From: Symsagittifera roscoffensis
Taxonomy: Eukaryota > Xenacoelomorpha > Acoela > Convolutidae
Assembly: GCF_963678635.1 (NCBI RefSeq)
Contig: NC_087067.1
Location: 20,582,596-20,646,595, forward strand
Reading direction: 5' to 3'
Length of the DNA stretch: 64,000 nucleotides
Shown piece by piece: positions 45,517-55,020 of the stretch (the stretch's first letter is position 1; each line of letters opens with the position of its first letter). The notes beneath the pieces are model-generated. The model was not told where the DNA came from. It saw only the letters and a list, made by a program, of their open reading frames with translations, and ran no database searches. The position numbers and the translations under genes are program-made.

Positions 45517-46328
45517 TGAAGTGTAGGCATTAAAACGTGTTCATCTACCAAACTGCGTGTGTCGTTAGTGTCGTTAGGGGTGTTTAAAGTATACTGTGGA
45601 AATGAAGGTAGGGTGATGGCTAAAAAATCTTTCGTTTTAGTGTGATTTGGATGATTAATAGATTCACGGGCTGTTCCTGGTTTTGTTGGAAATGGATGGT
45701 TCGGGAATTTTCTTTTATAAGTGCGATAAGCTCTATTAGTGCTATTTGATGATTCGGTGGATGTGGAGGATGGTGCTAATGATGCGGTATAAGCTGAAGA
45801 GGGTGTAGGGGTAGGTGGGTTTGATGATTCTATTGTGGATGAAATCTGATTTATAGTGGAATGTTCAAGGTGGAAGGGTTGTTGTTGTAGGGTGATAAAA
45901 TTATCTAGTTCCTGGGAGATTTGGGGAGTATCTGGAGAATTGGATGATCGGTCTGAATGAAATGAAGAGTAGGTTGGGGTGACTTGTGAAGCATAAGAGG
46001 GTGTAGAAATCGATGGGAGTGGGTTATTTGGCGGGATTGGTTGAAAAGGGGGTTTTGAAAAAACTGAGGAGTTGGTTTGAAAATTATTGGATGGAGATGG
46101 TTCAGAGTCTGCAAATTCGTCGGGGGTTTCAATATCTGGGTTATTGAGTTGTGAGATGGAGTATAAAACTGAGATATGTGAATTAGTGTCTGAATTCATG
46201 CCTGATGTTACATTATTGGTTGGGAAATCGGGTGGTGGGAAAGCAAAAAGTGGAATTATTGTAATTGGAGTGTTGAGGTTGGTCGGGTGGGAATTTGAGC
46301 GGTGTAGGGATCCAAGTTGTCGGCTCAT
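45441..46328 (-). CDS. Retroelement Pro/Ser/Thr/Asn-rich ORF
   Basis: A 295-codon ORF dominated by Pro, Ser, Thr and Asn, so probably disordered, with a short basic patch (RAYRTYKRKFPNHPFP) and a hydrophobic C-terminus (YHIIILLTPFAYLYLILS) that could anchor in a membrane. Its ATG overlaps the stop of the glycoprotein-type ORF as ATGA. Its composition is strikingly like the methionine-free ORF upstream of the glycoprotein (48944-50130). A mucin-like or attachment-type surface protein, or a phosphoprotein-like scaffold, are both possible. No homology was recognised. Confidence 0.55.
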   Translation of the reverse strand: MSRQLGSLHRSNSHPTNLNTPITIIPLFAFPPPDFPTNNVTSGMNSDTNSHISVLYSISQLNNPDIETPDEFADSEPSPSNNFQTNSSVFSKPPFQPIPPNNPLPSISTPSYASQVTPTYSSFHSDRSSNSPDTPQISQELDNFITLQQQPFHLEHSTINQISSTIESSNPPTPTPSSAYTASLAPSSTSTESSNSTNRAYRTYKRKFPNHPFPTKPGTARESINHPNHTKTKDFLAITLPSFPQYTLNTPNDTNDTRSLVDEHVLMPTLQWTSYYHIIILLTPFAYLYLILSSI

Positions 46329-47089
46329 CGTGGGCTAAAAAAATTATTATTTTGAGACTGAAAAGCGGTGGTATGGGGTTGTTCTATAATTTGTTCATAT
46401 GTATTTTCATCTAGTGGATGGTGTGTCATTATATGTTGAATGGGACTTTGAGATATGGTTGGTCTAAAATTTGGATTATGTGTTATTGCTAAATTTCGAA
46501 AATTTTGTGGGACTAGTGATAGTGGATGGTTATGTGGTAAGGGTGGTAACTGTGGTGCTGTAGGCGTTATGTCTACATTGTTATGTTCTTCGTCGTAAGT
46601 GTTCTGTCTTGTTGCTATTTTTGTGTTGTATTCTTTTATTTGTGCGTCTAAAAGAATTTTGTTTATTGATGACGAAAAAATTCCAAAAAATCCTGCAAAT
46701 AGTATGCGTGCTAAACTTGCTTGGTTATTTACTTGTGTGTGTATAGCGCATGTATTATAGATTCCTTTTAAAAGCGAAAAAAGAAATCCTATAAAGTTAA
46801 ACATTGCGTATAAAATAGTTAATTTTTCTAAGATGTAGTAGGGCCATCCTAGAAAATCGAGAATTTCATTTTTTAGTGTAACAAAGCTAAAAATATTTAT
46901 AGGTGAAATATCTTGTGGTCTATATTTTTCACCGTTTAGATATATATAGTCTTTAATGTCTTTAAAATATCCGCTATAGTCTTGTGTATAAATATCTGCA
47001 AATCCTGCGGTTTCGGCAAGTTTGCGTAAGTTTTGGTCAATTGACTGTCTTTGTATAGTGTCCATTTGTGTTAGTAATTCTTGGAATTA
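46325..47089 (-). pseudogene. Envelope glycoprotein-like, C-terminal part with membrane segments
   Basis: The 246-codon frame starting at 47065 continues the reading frame of the segment above (47087-47461) across a TAA at 47089-47087. It contains an amphipathic juxtamembrane region, a long hydrophobic stretch at residues 74-100 (WPYYILEKLTILYAMFNFIG onward), a second hydrophobic stretch at 119-133 and a Pro/Asn-rich cytoplasmic-type tail. The order (ectodomain, WPYYIL-type segment, paired hydrophobic regions) is what chuvirus-like glycoproteins captured by insect retroelements show. The assignment is from memory of the family and is not verified. Confidence 0.55.
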
Positions 47090-47461
47090 TTGTGTTCTAA
47101 TGTGATGTTGGATATCGGATTTTGAATATATTCCAATTGATTGTAGGTCAATATTTGGGTTTCGAGCAATAGCTCTGATGCTTTCAGGTGAAAATTTTTT
47201 GAGTGATTGCATTAATGTGGGATATGGGGTAAGAAGGTAATATTTATCTTCATCAGGGTTCAGTTGAACTATATTGTGGCTTTTTTCTGATCCACATGGG
47301 ACTGCGGTATCCCAAAAATAGGTTCGTCTTGAAAGCGTGTCAACGAAATGTACTTTATTCTTATAAAAGATAGGGATTCTTTTATAGCATCGTTTATCTT
47401 CAAAAACATAGTGGTGATACTTTTTTGGTACAGGTATAAAACCATAAAATGTTTCCTTCAT
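47087..47461 (-). pseudogene. Envelope glycoprotein-like, middle part (frame-shifted)
   Basis: A 124-codon frame overlapping the end of the N-terminal part by about 60 nt. It contains DKRCYKRIPIFYKNKVHFVD followed by TLSRRTYFWDTAVPC. This resembles the conserved Cys-containing segment (CY-IPI-Y...FVD..TR.) that I associate with chuvirus-type glycoproteins. The preceding frame carries a natural continuation up to the overlap, so a single shift there separates two parts of one protein. A stop ends it just before the membrane-proximal part. Confidence 0.55.
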
Positions 47462-48941
47462 AGTCTAGAAAATTTGATCTATTTCCTGATAGTAAATATC
47501 CTGCGTAGGGTATTTTTAATACTGCTAGTGCAAGTGATTGTAGGATTTGTGTCCTTTCTAATTCGCATAGCTGGTGAAGTGTTTCTAATTCAGAGAGTGA
47601 CATTTCTTGAAAAATTCGGCGAATTGTGTAGTCTAATTTCATATCTAGGTGAATATCATAGTGGATGTTACCGAAATATGTACTATTCATTAGTGATAGT
47701 TCTTGTAAACGTGTGCTTCTAGTGTTATGGGGCTTTAGATGTCCACCAGGTTGACTAATACTTTTTTGAAAATCAACTGGTATATATGATGTTCCTTCGT
47801 TTATGGGATGACTTGTGGCGTATGGGTCGATTTTTACTTTTCCAGTGGTCATGTCGAATCCTTTTTCGTATTCGACTAATATCTCGGAGTATTGTGTTTT
47901 GTGGAGTGGATTTCTGTATTTACATGCAAGTTCTGTTTCTTGATATATTTGAAAACGTGTCAATTTATTTTCTATATTGTGTATGTTTCTAAAATTTGAA
48001 CTTTGTCTTCGTGATGGATGGACTTGTTCATATGGAATTGATTGTATAAAATATATTTCGTGAAATTTTATCATACGAGCATGTATTTTTGCTACTTGAA
48101 ATGTTGTACATGTGTCTTCGGGGAACCAAACAATTGTTGCTTGTGTTCGTGTTGTAGGGTCACAATAGCCTTGATCGTTTTTACAAGGTAATCTAATTCC
48201 TTGATAGATCATGGTGTTGTCAGATAAATCGCGTGTGAGTTGTATTTTTTCGAGTTGTATTTTCCAATCGAAAAACATGATTTCTTGACATCCTTTATTT
48301 TTTGTGTCTGCTTTGCAGTTTGATGGGTTATTTATACCAATGTGCGGTATCCAGTGTTTATCGTGTATGTCATAAGTTAATCTTCCGTGTGCGCCGTTGT
48401 ATGGGTATTTTTCATCTAGTTTTATATGTCCTTGATATCTTTCAAGTTCTGCTTGATGTACAGAATCTGAAAAAACTTGGAAATATACTAATTTTCTATC
48501 TGTGTTTTTATTTCTTGTGATATTGAGTCTTAGTAACTCGTTTTTACAGTCTTCGGGATTGAGATGTAAAAGTCGTTCGATATTACTCTGGTAGAATGAT
48601 TCGTGGTCAAGTCGGTTTTTATTTCCATTTGAGACTTGTGAACAATGTACTTTCTTTTCAGAAAATGTTGCTGTGAATTTATATCCTATAACTGTTGTTG
48701 CTCGTGCTTTTGAATAAAGTGTCGCTATTACATTTGTTGTTTCTATGGCTTGTGGTTCTGTTTCGCATTGTGATACTTGATTTATTGCATATTTGTGTAA
48801 TGTTTTTTGTTCGTTTTCTTCACAATCGTAATGTGTTACTAATAAATCTTGGGGTCCTGTTCGGGGGGAAGGGTTTATGTTTTCATTTGAGGTTATTAGA
48901 AAAAGGAGTTGGAGAAAAATTAAAATTTTTAGAATATACAT
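47400..48941 (-). CDS. Envelope glycoprotein-like, N-terminal ectodomain
   Basis: A 513-codon ORF starts with a clear signal peptide (MYILKILIFLQLLFLITSN) and has a long Cys-containing extracellular-type domain. It includes many single Cys spaced through the first 350 residues, several potential N-glycosylation sites and a segment ending LSGNRSNFLDYEGNILWFY. It lies immediately after pol-distal ORFs, in the env position. Overall design matches glycoproteins of chuviruses and related negative-strand viruses (class III, gB-like), which retroelements of arthropods have acquired. Its ATG overlaps the end of the methionine-free ORF. It would mediate membrane fusion if complete. This copy is interrupted downstream. 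Confidence 0.6.
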   Translation of the reverse strand: MYILKILIFLQLLFLITSNENINPSPRTGPQDLLVTHYDCEENEQKTLHKYAINQVSQCETEPQAIETTNVIATLYSKARATTVIGYKFTATFSEKKVHCSQVSNGNKNRLDHESFYQSNIERLLHLNPEDCKNELLRLNITRNKNTDRKLVYFQVFSDSVHQAELERYQGHIKLDEKYPYNGAHGRLTYDIHDKHWIPHIGINNPSNCKADTKNKGCQEIMFFDWKIQLEKIQLTRDLSDNTMIYQGIRLPCKNDQGYCDPTTRTQATIVWFPEDTCTTFQVAKIHARMIKFHEIYFIQSIPYEQVHPSRRQSSNFRNIHNIENKLTRFQIYQETELACKYRNPLHKTQYSEILVEYEKGFDMTTGKVKIDPYATSHPINEGTSYIPVDFQKSISQPGGHLKPHNTRSTRLQELSLMNSTYFGNIHYDIHLDMKLDYTIRRIFQEMSLSELETLHQLCELERTQILQSLALAVLKIPYAGYLLSGNRSNFLDYEGNILWFYTCTKKVSPLCF

Positions 48942-48943
48942 GT

Positions 48944-50130
48944 GTATGACAATCCTGAGTATGGGTTATAAAATGTGATGTAACCAATTGTCTTTTTGGT
49001 ATATCTGTCGTATTTGTATATCACTTCAGTTGTTATAAATGGTGGTGGTAGGGATTGAGCTGTTATATTTGGTGGGTTTAATGGATAGGGATGTTGAGTA
49101 ATGTTGTTAAATTTAACCGTGATTTCGAATTTTAATTGTAGACTATTTTGTTGGAGTATTTGGATGTTATGATCACGAATGTCTTCGTGAATGTCTTGTC
49201 TATATTGTAGTCTATTTAGTGCCCAGTTGTGGAGTCGGTTACTTTCAGGGTGTTGTCCAAATAATCGTGGAGGTGCTGTGAATGTATTCCAGTCTAGTCT
49301 TAAAGGAATATTTGTTGATGATTGTTCTCGATATCTAGCGTCGAGGTTATTTGGGAAATTTAAGTTAAAAGGCGGTGGTGAAAACTGACTGATTGATGGT
49401 GTTGATGGTAGTGATAATGTTTCTGGTAGTGATGAGGATGTTGTCGTGTCTGTAGAAATATCTATTGGATCATTGATTAAATTTGGCTCACCTTGTGTGA
49501 ATGAATGTGTTGTCCAATATGGTAGTCGTGATGTTTGGTTTGTAGGGTTAAAGGGATTTTCACGTATTTGTTCAGATGTTGGTGTTGAACCTAAGTAATC
49601 TGAGGGTAGGCTTGAGGTGCTACGTTGTGAAAGAAGCGTAGGGATTTCTGGTAATATACCGATGGGGTTTTCTGGAGTACTTTGTGATGGGGATTGAGGT
49701 ATATCAAAATGAACTCGGGGAGTTTGAATATTTCTGTTTCGTCGAGGATGTATAATTTGTCTATTTATTTCGACTGTATTTTGGTTTTGACTAGGATTTC
49801 GTATTCTACTTAATTCTTGTGGTAGTGTTGGGTATAAGTTATATGTTGGTTCGCTTAAAGGTGCTTGTCGTTGAACTGGTTCTAGCGGTTCAGATAAGCG
49901 AGCATGTCGTTCTTCAAAGGTATATGGGTTATCTTGAAAAGAAATTCGTGTGGATGTTTGGGGGTTTTGGGTATTTGAAGATGGTGTTGGGTTATCTTGG
50001 GATGATGTCGGTGAAGACTGACTGAGTGATTGTTGGTTAGCAATTTTTGATGGCTTTTTATTTATTCTTTTAGTGGAAAAATTTATGTTTATTCTAGTAT
50101 TCTTCTTGAAAAAGAATTAGGAGGATTGTT
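48944..50130 (-). other. Methionine-free ~390-codon Pro/Ser/Thr/Asn/Gln-rich ORF
   Basis: A long open frame on the minus strand contains no ATG at all from its opening after a TAA (about 50130) to its TAA at 48944. Composition is Pro, Ser, Thr, Asn and Gln-rich (QSLSQSSPTSSQDNPTPSSN), becoming more ordered near the end (LFGQHPESNRLHNWALNRLQ, then TEVIYKYDRYTKKTIGYITF). It overlaps the tail of the small membrane ORF 50258-50094 and, at the other end, the ATG of the glycoprotein ORF. Without a start codon it must be reached by splicing, frameshifting from the membrane ORF (a run CTTTTTC lies in the overlap) or non-AUG initiation, or else the copy is mutated. Confidence 0.6.
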
Positions 50131-50258
50131 GCTAGGGCGAATGTGATGATTGCTTTCTTTATACATTTGCATATTGTCAAGATGAGGGATGATAGAAATG
50201 TTATAAAAATTACAAATAGTAAAAAAATATCTGTTCTACTAAAAATGGTTCGTATCAT
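50094..50258 (-). CDS. Retroelement small membrane ORF 2 (54 aa)
   Basis: A 54-codon ORF, ATG 50258-50256, overlaps the stop of the preceding 76-codon ORF as ATGA. The product is almost entirely hydrophobic (IFLLFVIFITFLSSLILTIC, then KCIKK, then a second hydrophobic run), suggesting a hairpin or two-pass membrane peptide. Small hydrophobic proteins are common between polymerase and glycoprotein genes of RNA viruses. Here the role is unknown. Confidence 0.5.
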   Translation of the reverse strand: MIRTIFSRTDIFLLFVIFITFLSSLILTICKCIKKAIITFALATILLILFQEEY

Positions 50259-50485
50259 TTAGATAAGTTTTGTGAATCGTACCTGTGGATATAGTCAATA
50301 GCTTTTGAAAGCTGGAGGTATAGTTCAAATATGGAATAGAAAATTAAAAAAATATTGCAAAAAATAATTAAGATTATTACAAAAGATTCAAAGGTATCAA
50401 AAAGAAATATGATTAAAAGTTTAAATATCGTTAAAAAGTTTATGAAAATGTTGAGTATTAAGTTGACTGGTCGAGAGAAGAGCAT
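50255..50485 (-). CDS. Retroelement small membrane ORF 1 (76 aa)
   Basis: A 76-codon ORF with at least two hydrophobic spans (LNIFINFLTIFKLLIIFLF and FVIILIIFCNIFLIFYSIF) and a hydrophilic C-terminus (AIDYIHRYDSQNLSK). It sits in the pol-env spacer, about 0.6 kb after the integrase end. Its overlap with the next ORF (ATGA) argues that it is translated. No homologue was recognised. Confidence 0.5.
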   Translation of the reverse strand: MLFSRPVNLILNIFINFLTIFKLLIIFLFDTFESFVIILIIFCNIFLIFYSIFELYLQLSKAIDYIHRYDSQNLSK

Positions 50486-51078
50486 TTAAGAAATGGCCTC
50501 TCGATCGAATATTTTTTGTTGTTTGAGGCAATTTTCAAGTGTGGTCGGATTATTTATTGGTTTTTTGACAAGTGGGTTGAGTTTTGTGAAAAATTGTTGG
50601 GGGCGAATTTTATGGTGATCGGGAGGTCTTCTTTGTCTTTATTTTTATTTGTCAAGTGATCTGGGGTATTTTTGAGATTTTTATACTTTAGGCTAACTAA
50701 ATTGGTCGTTCTTTTACTTTAGGCTAATTTAACATATTTGTTTGGGGGGTATTTGAGATCGGAGTTGGGGAAATATTGTTGATCTTTGGGTTATTAGATA
50801 AGGGAGGGTTATGATATTATGGTGGTATTTATTTTAGTTGTCAAGTCGGAGTGGTTTGCCTATTTTTGACCTGGATGTCGCAAAGTTATAGTTATAGATA
50901 TGCCTGGAGTTTAATATCGTTCGTCTAGTTGATCTGTGTTAGAGTTAGAGATAGTGACGGATTGGATGAATCCTATTGGCTAATTATGAACTAGAATCGT
51001 TGAGTGTTTGTCAGCATGTTATTCTGAAAAATGAAAGTTCGAAATATTTCAGAGGTGCAAAGATTATGAAATATAAAA
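50486..51078 (-). other. pol-env spacer of the retroelement
   Basis: About 600 bp without a convincing reading frame, with repeated TTAGGCTAA and TTTGAGAT-type words on the plus strand. Subgenomic env splicing signals could lie here, but none was identified with confidence. Confidence 0.35.
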
Positions 51079-54000
51079 TTAAAGTTGTTTTTGAAATTCG
51101 ACTTTCTTTAATATTTTAGACTGTGGGATGAATGTTTTATAGTTTTTACGTGGTTGATTTCTAAGTCGTGATGACTCTCTATGTTCTGATTTGTCGATTT
51201 GTTCTTGGGGTATTATTTTTTCTGTCAATTTTCTATTTTTTCTTTCTTTTTGAGGTATATTTTGATCTAGCTTTTTTGTATTGTTTTTTGTTGTGGTTGA
51301 TTTTTTATTTTGGTTCTCGAGATGAATGTCATGTTGTTCCTTTGTTTCATTCTCCGTATGTGGGTTATTTTGAATAACTTTTAAACCTGTGAAAGAATAT
51401 AATTGAGTTAGTTCGCGTAGTGCGTATTCTTTTGGGTAATAAGGTAATAGGTTGTTTCGGTGTTGAACAATTTCTTTTTTGTTTGAGTCGGTAATTTTAT
51501 ATGTGACATCAGTGGGTTTGGCAATTATTTGGTATGGTCCTTTTCGAAGGGGTTGTAATTTTGTAGAGATTCCTTTTTCAGTGTTAAAATTGGGTATTAA
51601 AACAAATGTTCCAATTTTTAAATCGGAGGCTGGTGTAAAGCGTGAATTTATTTGTTCATTAATGTTTTGTCTTTGTAACAACTTTTTTGTTACTTTTTGG
51701 TAAATTTCATTGTGTTTTTTATCTCTGTTTAAAATCCATTCGGTGTGTGTACCGGAGGCTAATTTAAGAATTTGTGGGTGATGAAAATGATCTTCATCGT
51801 GTGTATGTAAAGGTAAGTTGTAACAAATTGATTCTTTATTCGGTTGACAATAACTTTGTGCATTTTTATGAGAGTTTGCTGTAAACATAATTGGTTTGCG
51901 TGGCTTTTGATTAAAAACCATTTCATATGGTGACATTCCTAAAGTTGTCGTGATTTGTGAATTGTATGCTAAGGGAAATAGTTTTACAACTGCTGACCAT
52001 TCAGTGTATTTTGTGTCATTTCCATTGATGATACATCTAAGATATTCTTGTAGTGAACGGTTCATACCTTCGACTAAGCCGTTTGTCCAAGGTGCATGAG
52101 ATGTACGTGGTTTGTGTTTGATGTTATATAAATGACAAAATGTGATGATTTCGTTATTTATGAATTCTGTACCGTTGTCTGTAACTAAAATTTCTGGTAG
52201 TCCGAATTTAGCTATCCAGTGTTCATAGAGTGTTGTGTAAGCGTAATAAGCGTTACAATGTGGTACTGGGTTAAGTGCTACATAATGTGTAAATGCGTCA
52301 ACAATTACCATAATGTAGGAGTTTCCTTCGGATGAGGGTGAAATTGGTCCTTTTGTATCAAATGAAATACGGTGGTTAAAGTACAAACTTTGTCCTTTAA
52401 AATCTTGTTTTTGTGCTATTTGTTTTTGATTTGGATAAGGTTTATTTAGCTGACATACTATACAATCATTGCATAGTACTTTTATCCAAATTGGTGCATT
52501 TGGGAAATAAAAATTCTGTATGAAATTTGAATATGTTTTCTCTGATCCAGAGTGTCCTTTAATGTTTTGTGTATGCGAGATGTTAAAAGCTATGAGAATC
52601 ATACTTAAAGGGAGACAGGGAACTGTTGATTCATTTAATTGGTATTCTAGAAGGTCTGTGTTTTCATTAATTGTTGTATTGTTGAATTTTCGAAAATATC
52701 GGAGAAGTGTTTTATTTCCTAAAATCGTGGTATCTGCTTTTACGGGTTTAGTTTTATACTTGTGCCATGATTTTAGTTGTCTAATTACCGGGTCAAGATT
52801 TTGATATTGTTTCAAGGTTGTAATTGTAATTTTTTCTGTTGGAGGGAGAAAAATGTTTTCAATTTCTAATTTAGATAAAGGAATTGTATCAAGTGGGTCA
52901 TGGAGGTCAAAAACTTGATTTATTGTGTATTTTGAATCGTTTGTTTGTGGTCCTGATAAATTTATTTTATCAGTTAGATTTTCTTTTTCAATCAATGGAA
53001 AAAGGTCTTTTTTATGCGAGTGTTGTTTTACTCTTTTTTGTTGGGTGTTATTTTTTATCCATTGTGAGTATGGAATTGGTTTAAAAGTTGATGTTCCAAG
53101 TAGATCAACTTCGTAGTGATTATTTTGGCAATCTAAACAGAGTGGGAAGTGTTGTAGATTGTTTATCTGTGATTGTTCAACGTCAGTTTTTACTGCATAT
53201 TTGCATTCTAGTCGGGGTGATGTTTCGTTTTCTGCAAGGTAAAATTTTATATTTTTGGGTATTTCAACTGTAGTTTTACGTGTAAGTAATTCAGGTGGTG
53301 TATTTCGACTTAAAGTGTCTGGTAATGCAAGATTCTTTCCTGCTGTCCAAACTATATGTAAGTTTGGGAATTTCATTAGAATTAATTGAAATCTATAAAC
53401 TTGGTGATTTGGATTAGATTTTTGTGTAAAGAGAAAAATGATTGGTTTGTGATCTGTGAATAAAACTGTTGGATGTTTTGATCCAAGTATTAGAAATTCA
53501 TATTCTGTTAGTGTATATATTATGGCTGTACATTCTCTCATTAGAGTTGAGAGTCGTAGCTCTGCTTGAGTGAATAATCGAGAATTTGCTGATATAAGGT
53601 TCATTTTGTTTGTACCATTGTGTGATTGTAATAATGCTGCGCCGATGCCAAAATTCAAAGCATCGCATATTGCATAGAATGGTTGATTTGGATCTGGAAT
53701 TGTATTCGAAATTTGTTCAGTTAAGAGTTTTTTAATTTCTTCAAATCGTGCTTGATGTTCTGTGTTCCATTCAAAATTATTTTGTTGTCTAAGTATATTA
53801 TAGAAAGGTCTTAGGTATAATTGCATTTTATAGACATATTTGCTTAAAAAATTTAACATTCCAAGGAATTCTTGGATTTTCTTTTTGTTTGTTGGTGGTT
53901 GGAGCTTTTGAATAGCATCAATGCGTGATTTTAATGGAGTGATTGTTTTTCTTTCTATATTATGTCCTAAGAATTTAACTCGTGTTAAAAAGAAGTGTGA

Positions 54001-54159
54001 CTTGTCGGGAGCGGCCTTCAGGTTTTCGTTCTGAAGTATTTTGTGATAGTGTTCTAAAACATTAAACATTTCTTCTTTTGTCTGTGATTGCATAAAAACA
54101 TCGTCTAAGTAGGTGATTGCGTTTTTCTTAAGTATTAGTGGTCGAAAAATTTTGCTCAT
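51079..54159 (-). CDS. pol: Retroelement pol: RT C-terminus, RNase H, integrase
   Basis: The frame after the internal stop gives 1026 codons counted from ATG 54159; that ATG is a convenience, since coding is open upstream to the stop at 54255-54253. YLDD at residues 17-20 is the RT catalytic box. RNase H residues are visible at Asp166 (YAICDALNFGIGAAL), Glu209, Asp236 (FTDHKP) and Asp281 (LPDTLSR). The integrase has a zinc-binding region (His529, His536, Cys566, Cys569), and a DD35E core with Asp601, Asp661 and Glu697, the last two separated by 35 residues. A GPY-like segment (LRKGPYQIIA, 871-880) follows, then a basic tail. Domain order is Ty3/gypsy. Confidence 0.9.
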   Translation of the reverse strand: MSKIFRPLILKKNAITYLDDVFMQSQTKEEMFNVLEHYHKILQNENLKAAPDKSHFFLTRVKFLGHNIERKTITPLKSRIDAIQKLQPPTNKKKIQEFLGMLNFLSKYVYKMQLYLRPFYNILRQQNNFEWNTEHQARFEEIKKLLTEQISNTIPDPNQPFYAICDALNFGIGAALLQSHNGTNKMNLISANSRLFTQAELRLSTLMRECTAIIYTLTEYEFLILGSKHPTVLFTDHKPIIFLFTQKSNPNHQVYRFQLILMKFPNLHIVWTAGKNLALPDTLSRNTPPELLTRKTTVEIPKNIKFYLAENETSPRLECKYAVKTDVEQSQINNLQHFPLCLDCQNNHYEVDLLGTSTFKPIPYSQWIKNNTQQKRVKQHSHKKDLFPLIEKENLTDKINLSGPQTNDSKYTINQVFDLHDPLDTIPLSKLEIENIFLPPTEKITITTLKQYQNLDPVIRQLKSWHKYKTKPVKADTTILGNKTLLRYFRKFNNTTINENTDLLEYQLNESTVPCLPLSMILIAFNISHTQNIKGHSGSEKTYSNFIQNFYFPNAPIWIKVLCNDCIVCQLNKPYPNQKQIAQKQDFKGQSLYFNHRISFDTKGPISPSSEGNSYIMVIVDAFTHYVALNPVPHCNAYYAYTTLYEHWIAKFGLPEILVTDNGTEFINNEIITFCHLYNIKHKPRTSHAPWTNGLVEGMNRSLQEYLRCIINGNDTKYTEWSAVVKLFPLAYNSQITTTLGMSPYEMVFNQKPRKPIMFTANSHKNAQSYCQPNKESICYNLPLHTHDEDHFHHPQILKLASGTHTEWILNRDKKHNEIYQKVTKKLLQRQNINEQINSRFTPASDLKIGTFVLIPNFNTEKGISTKLQPLRKGPYQIIAKPTDVTYKITDSNKKEIVQHRNNLLPYYPKEYALRELTQLYSFTGLKVIQNNPHTENETKEQHDIHLENQNKKSTTTKNNTKKLDQNIPQKERKNRKLTEKIIPQEQIDKSEHRESSRLRNQPRKNYKTFIPQSKILKKVEFQKQL

Positions 54160-54252
54160 AAAAGCTGAAAATGCTGCTGGTCCTATGGATATTCCATAGA
54201 ATAGGCGGTTGAATTCATATTGCTGATTTCCAATAACAAATTGTGTTAAGCG

Positions 54253-55020
54253 TCACGATTGTTCATCTAGTGGCATTTGATTATATGCACTATTCATATC
54301 TGCGGTTGTAAAGTATTTTCCGTTTATTTTTGTTAAAATAACTTGTATTGGTTCAATAGGCCAATTGCATTTTGATTCGTCTATTAGTGAATTAAGATAT
54401 CTAGCGTCTAGAACTATTTTTAATGATTCTCCTTTTGCTAGGATGATAACAGGGTTGATAAATGTGTTACCTTTTGGTTGTTCTTCTTTGTTTACCGGTG
54501 AAATTATATTGTATTGTTCTAAAATATCGAGTAATCTGTTCACTTTATCGTGTAAATGAATTGGTACTTTACTTGCTCTTTGTTTTTTGAAAACTGCGTC
54601 AGGTTTTAATGGAAGGTGTAGTGATGAACTGATTTTGCCAACATCAAATTTAGATGTTGCATAGACTGATGAATATTTTATTAGTTGTTTGGCTAATTTA
54701 TCAAATTCGTCTTGTGTTATTTGTGAATGTTGAAAGTTAAACATTGTTAAAAACTTCTGTTGAGTCTCTGTGTAGTTACTTATGTTGAATGTAGGTTTGA
54801 AATATGGAGTTTTTGTGAAATAATCTGTATTTTTTTTTTCATTACTTATTATATTATTTATGGATAATTCTTCATTAAGAATTGTGGATTGACAAATATC
54901 TAATAATTGGAGTATATTATTTACGCGGTGTGCTTTTTCGTGTACTGGTGATATCGTAGCGTTGGTTTCGCAATAGCCTAAAAGTCCTAAAGGTAATGTT
55001 ACTTGATAGGGTGTATTGTT
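54253..55020 (-). pseudogene. pol: Retroelement RT N-terminal part, between two in-frame stops
   Basis: The reading frame is continuous with the protease ORF above and the RT/RNase H/integrase ORF below, but is bounded by TAA at 55023-55021 and TGA at 54255-54253. It contains the connection segment TPYQVTLPLGLLGYCETNAT and the RT fingers and palm (GESLKIVLDARYLNSLI, then KINGKYFTTADMNSAYNQMP, with the first catalytic Asp in TADM). The TGA falls right after that block, before the YLDD box. Both stops lie inside what is one polyprotein in relatives, so this copy cannot make intact RT by ordinary translation. Confidence 0.82.

Noticed and set aside
52520-53273. Plus-strand ORFs opposite pol
   Set aside because: Shadow frames of the well-supported minus-strand RNase H/integrase coding sequence.
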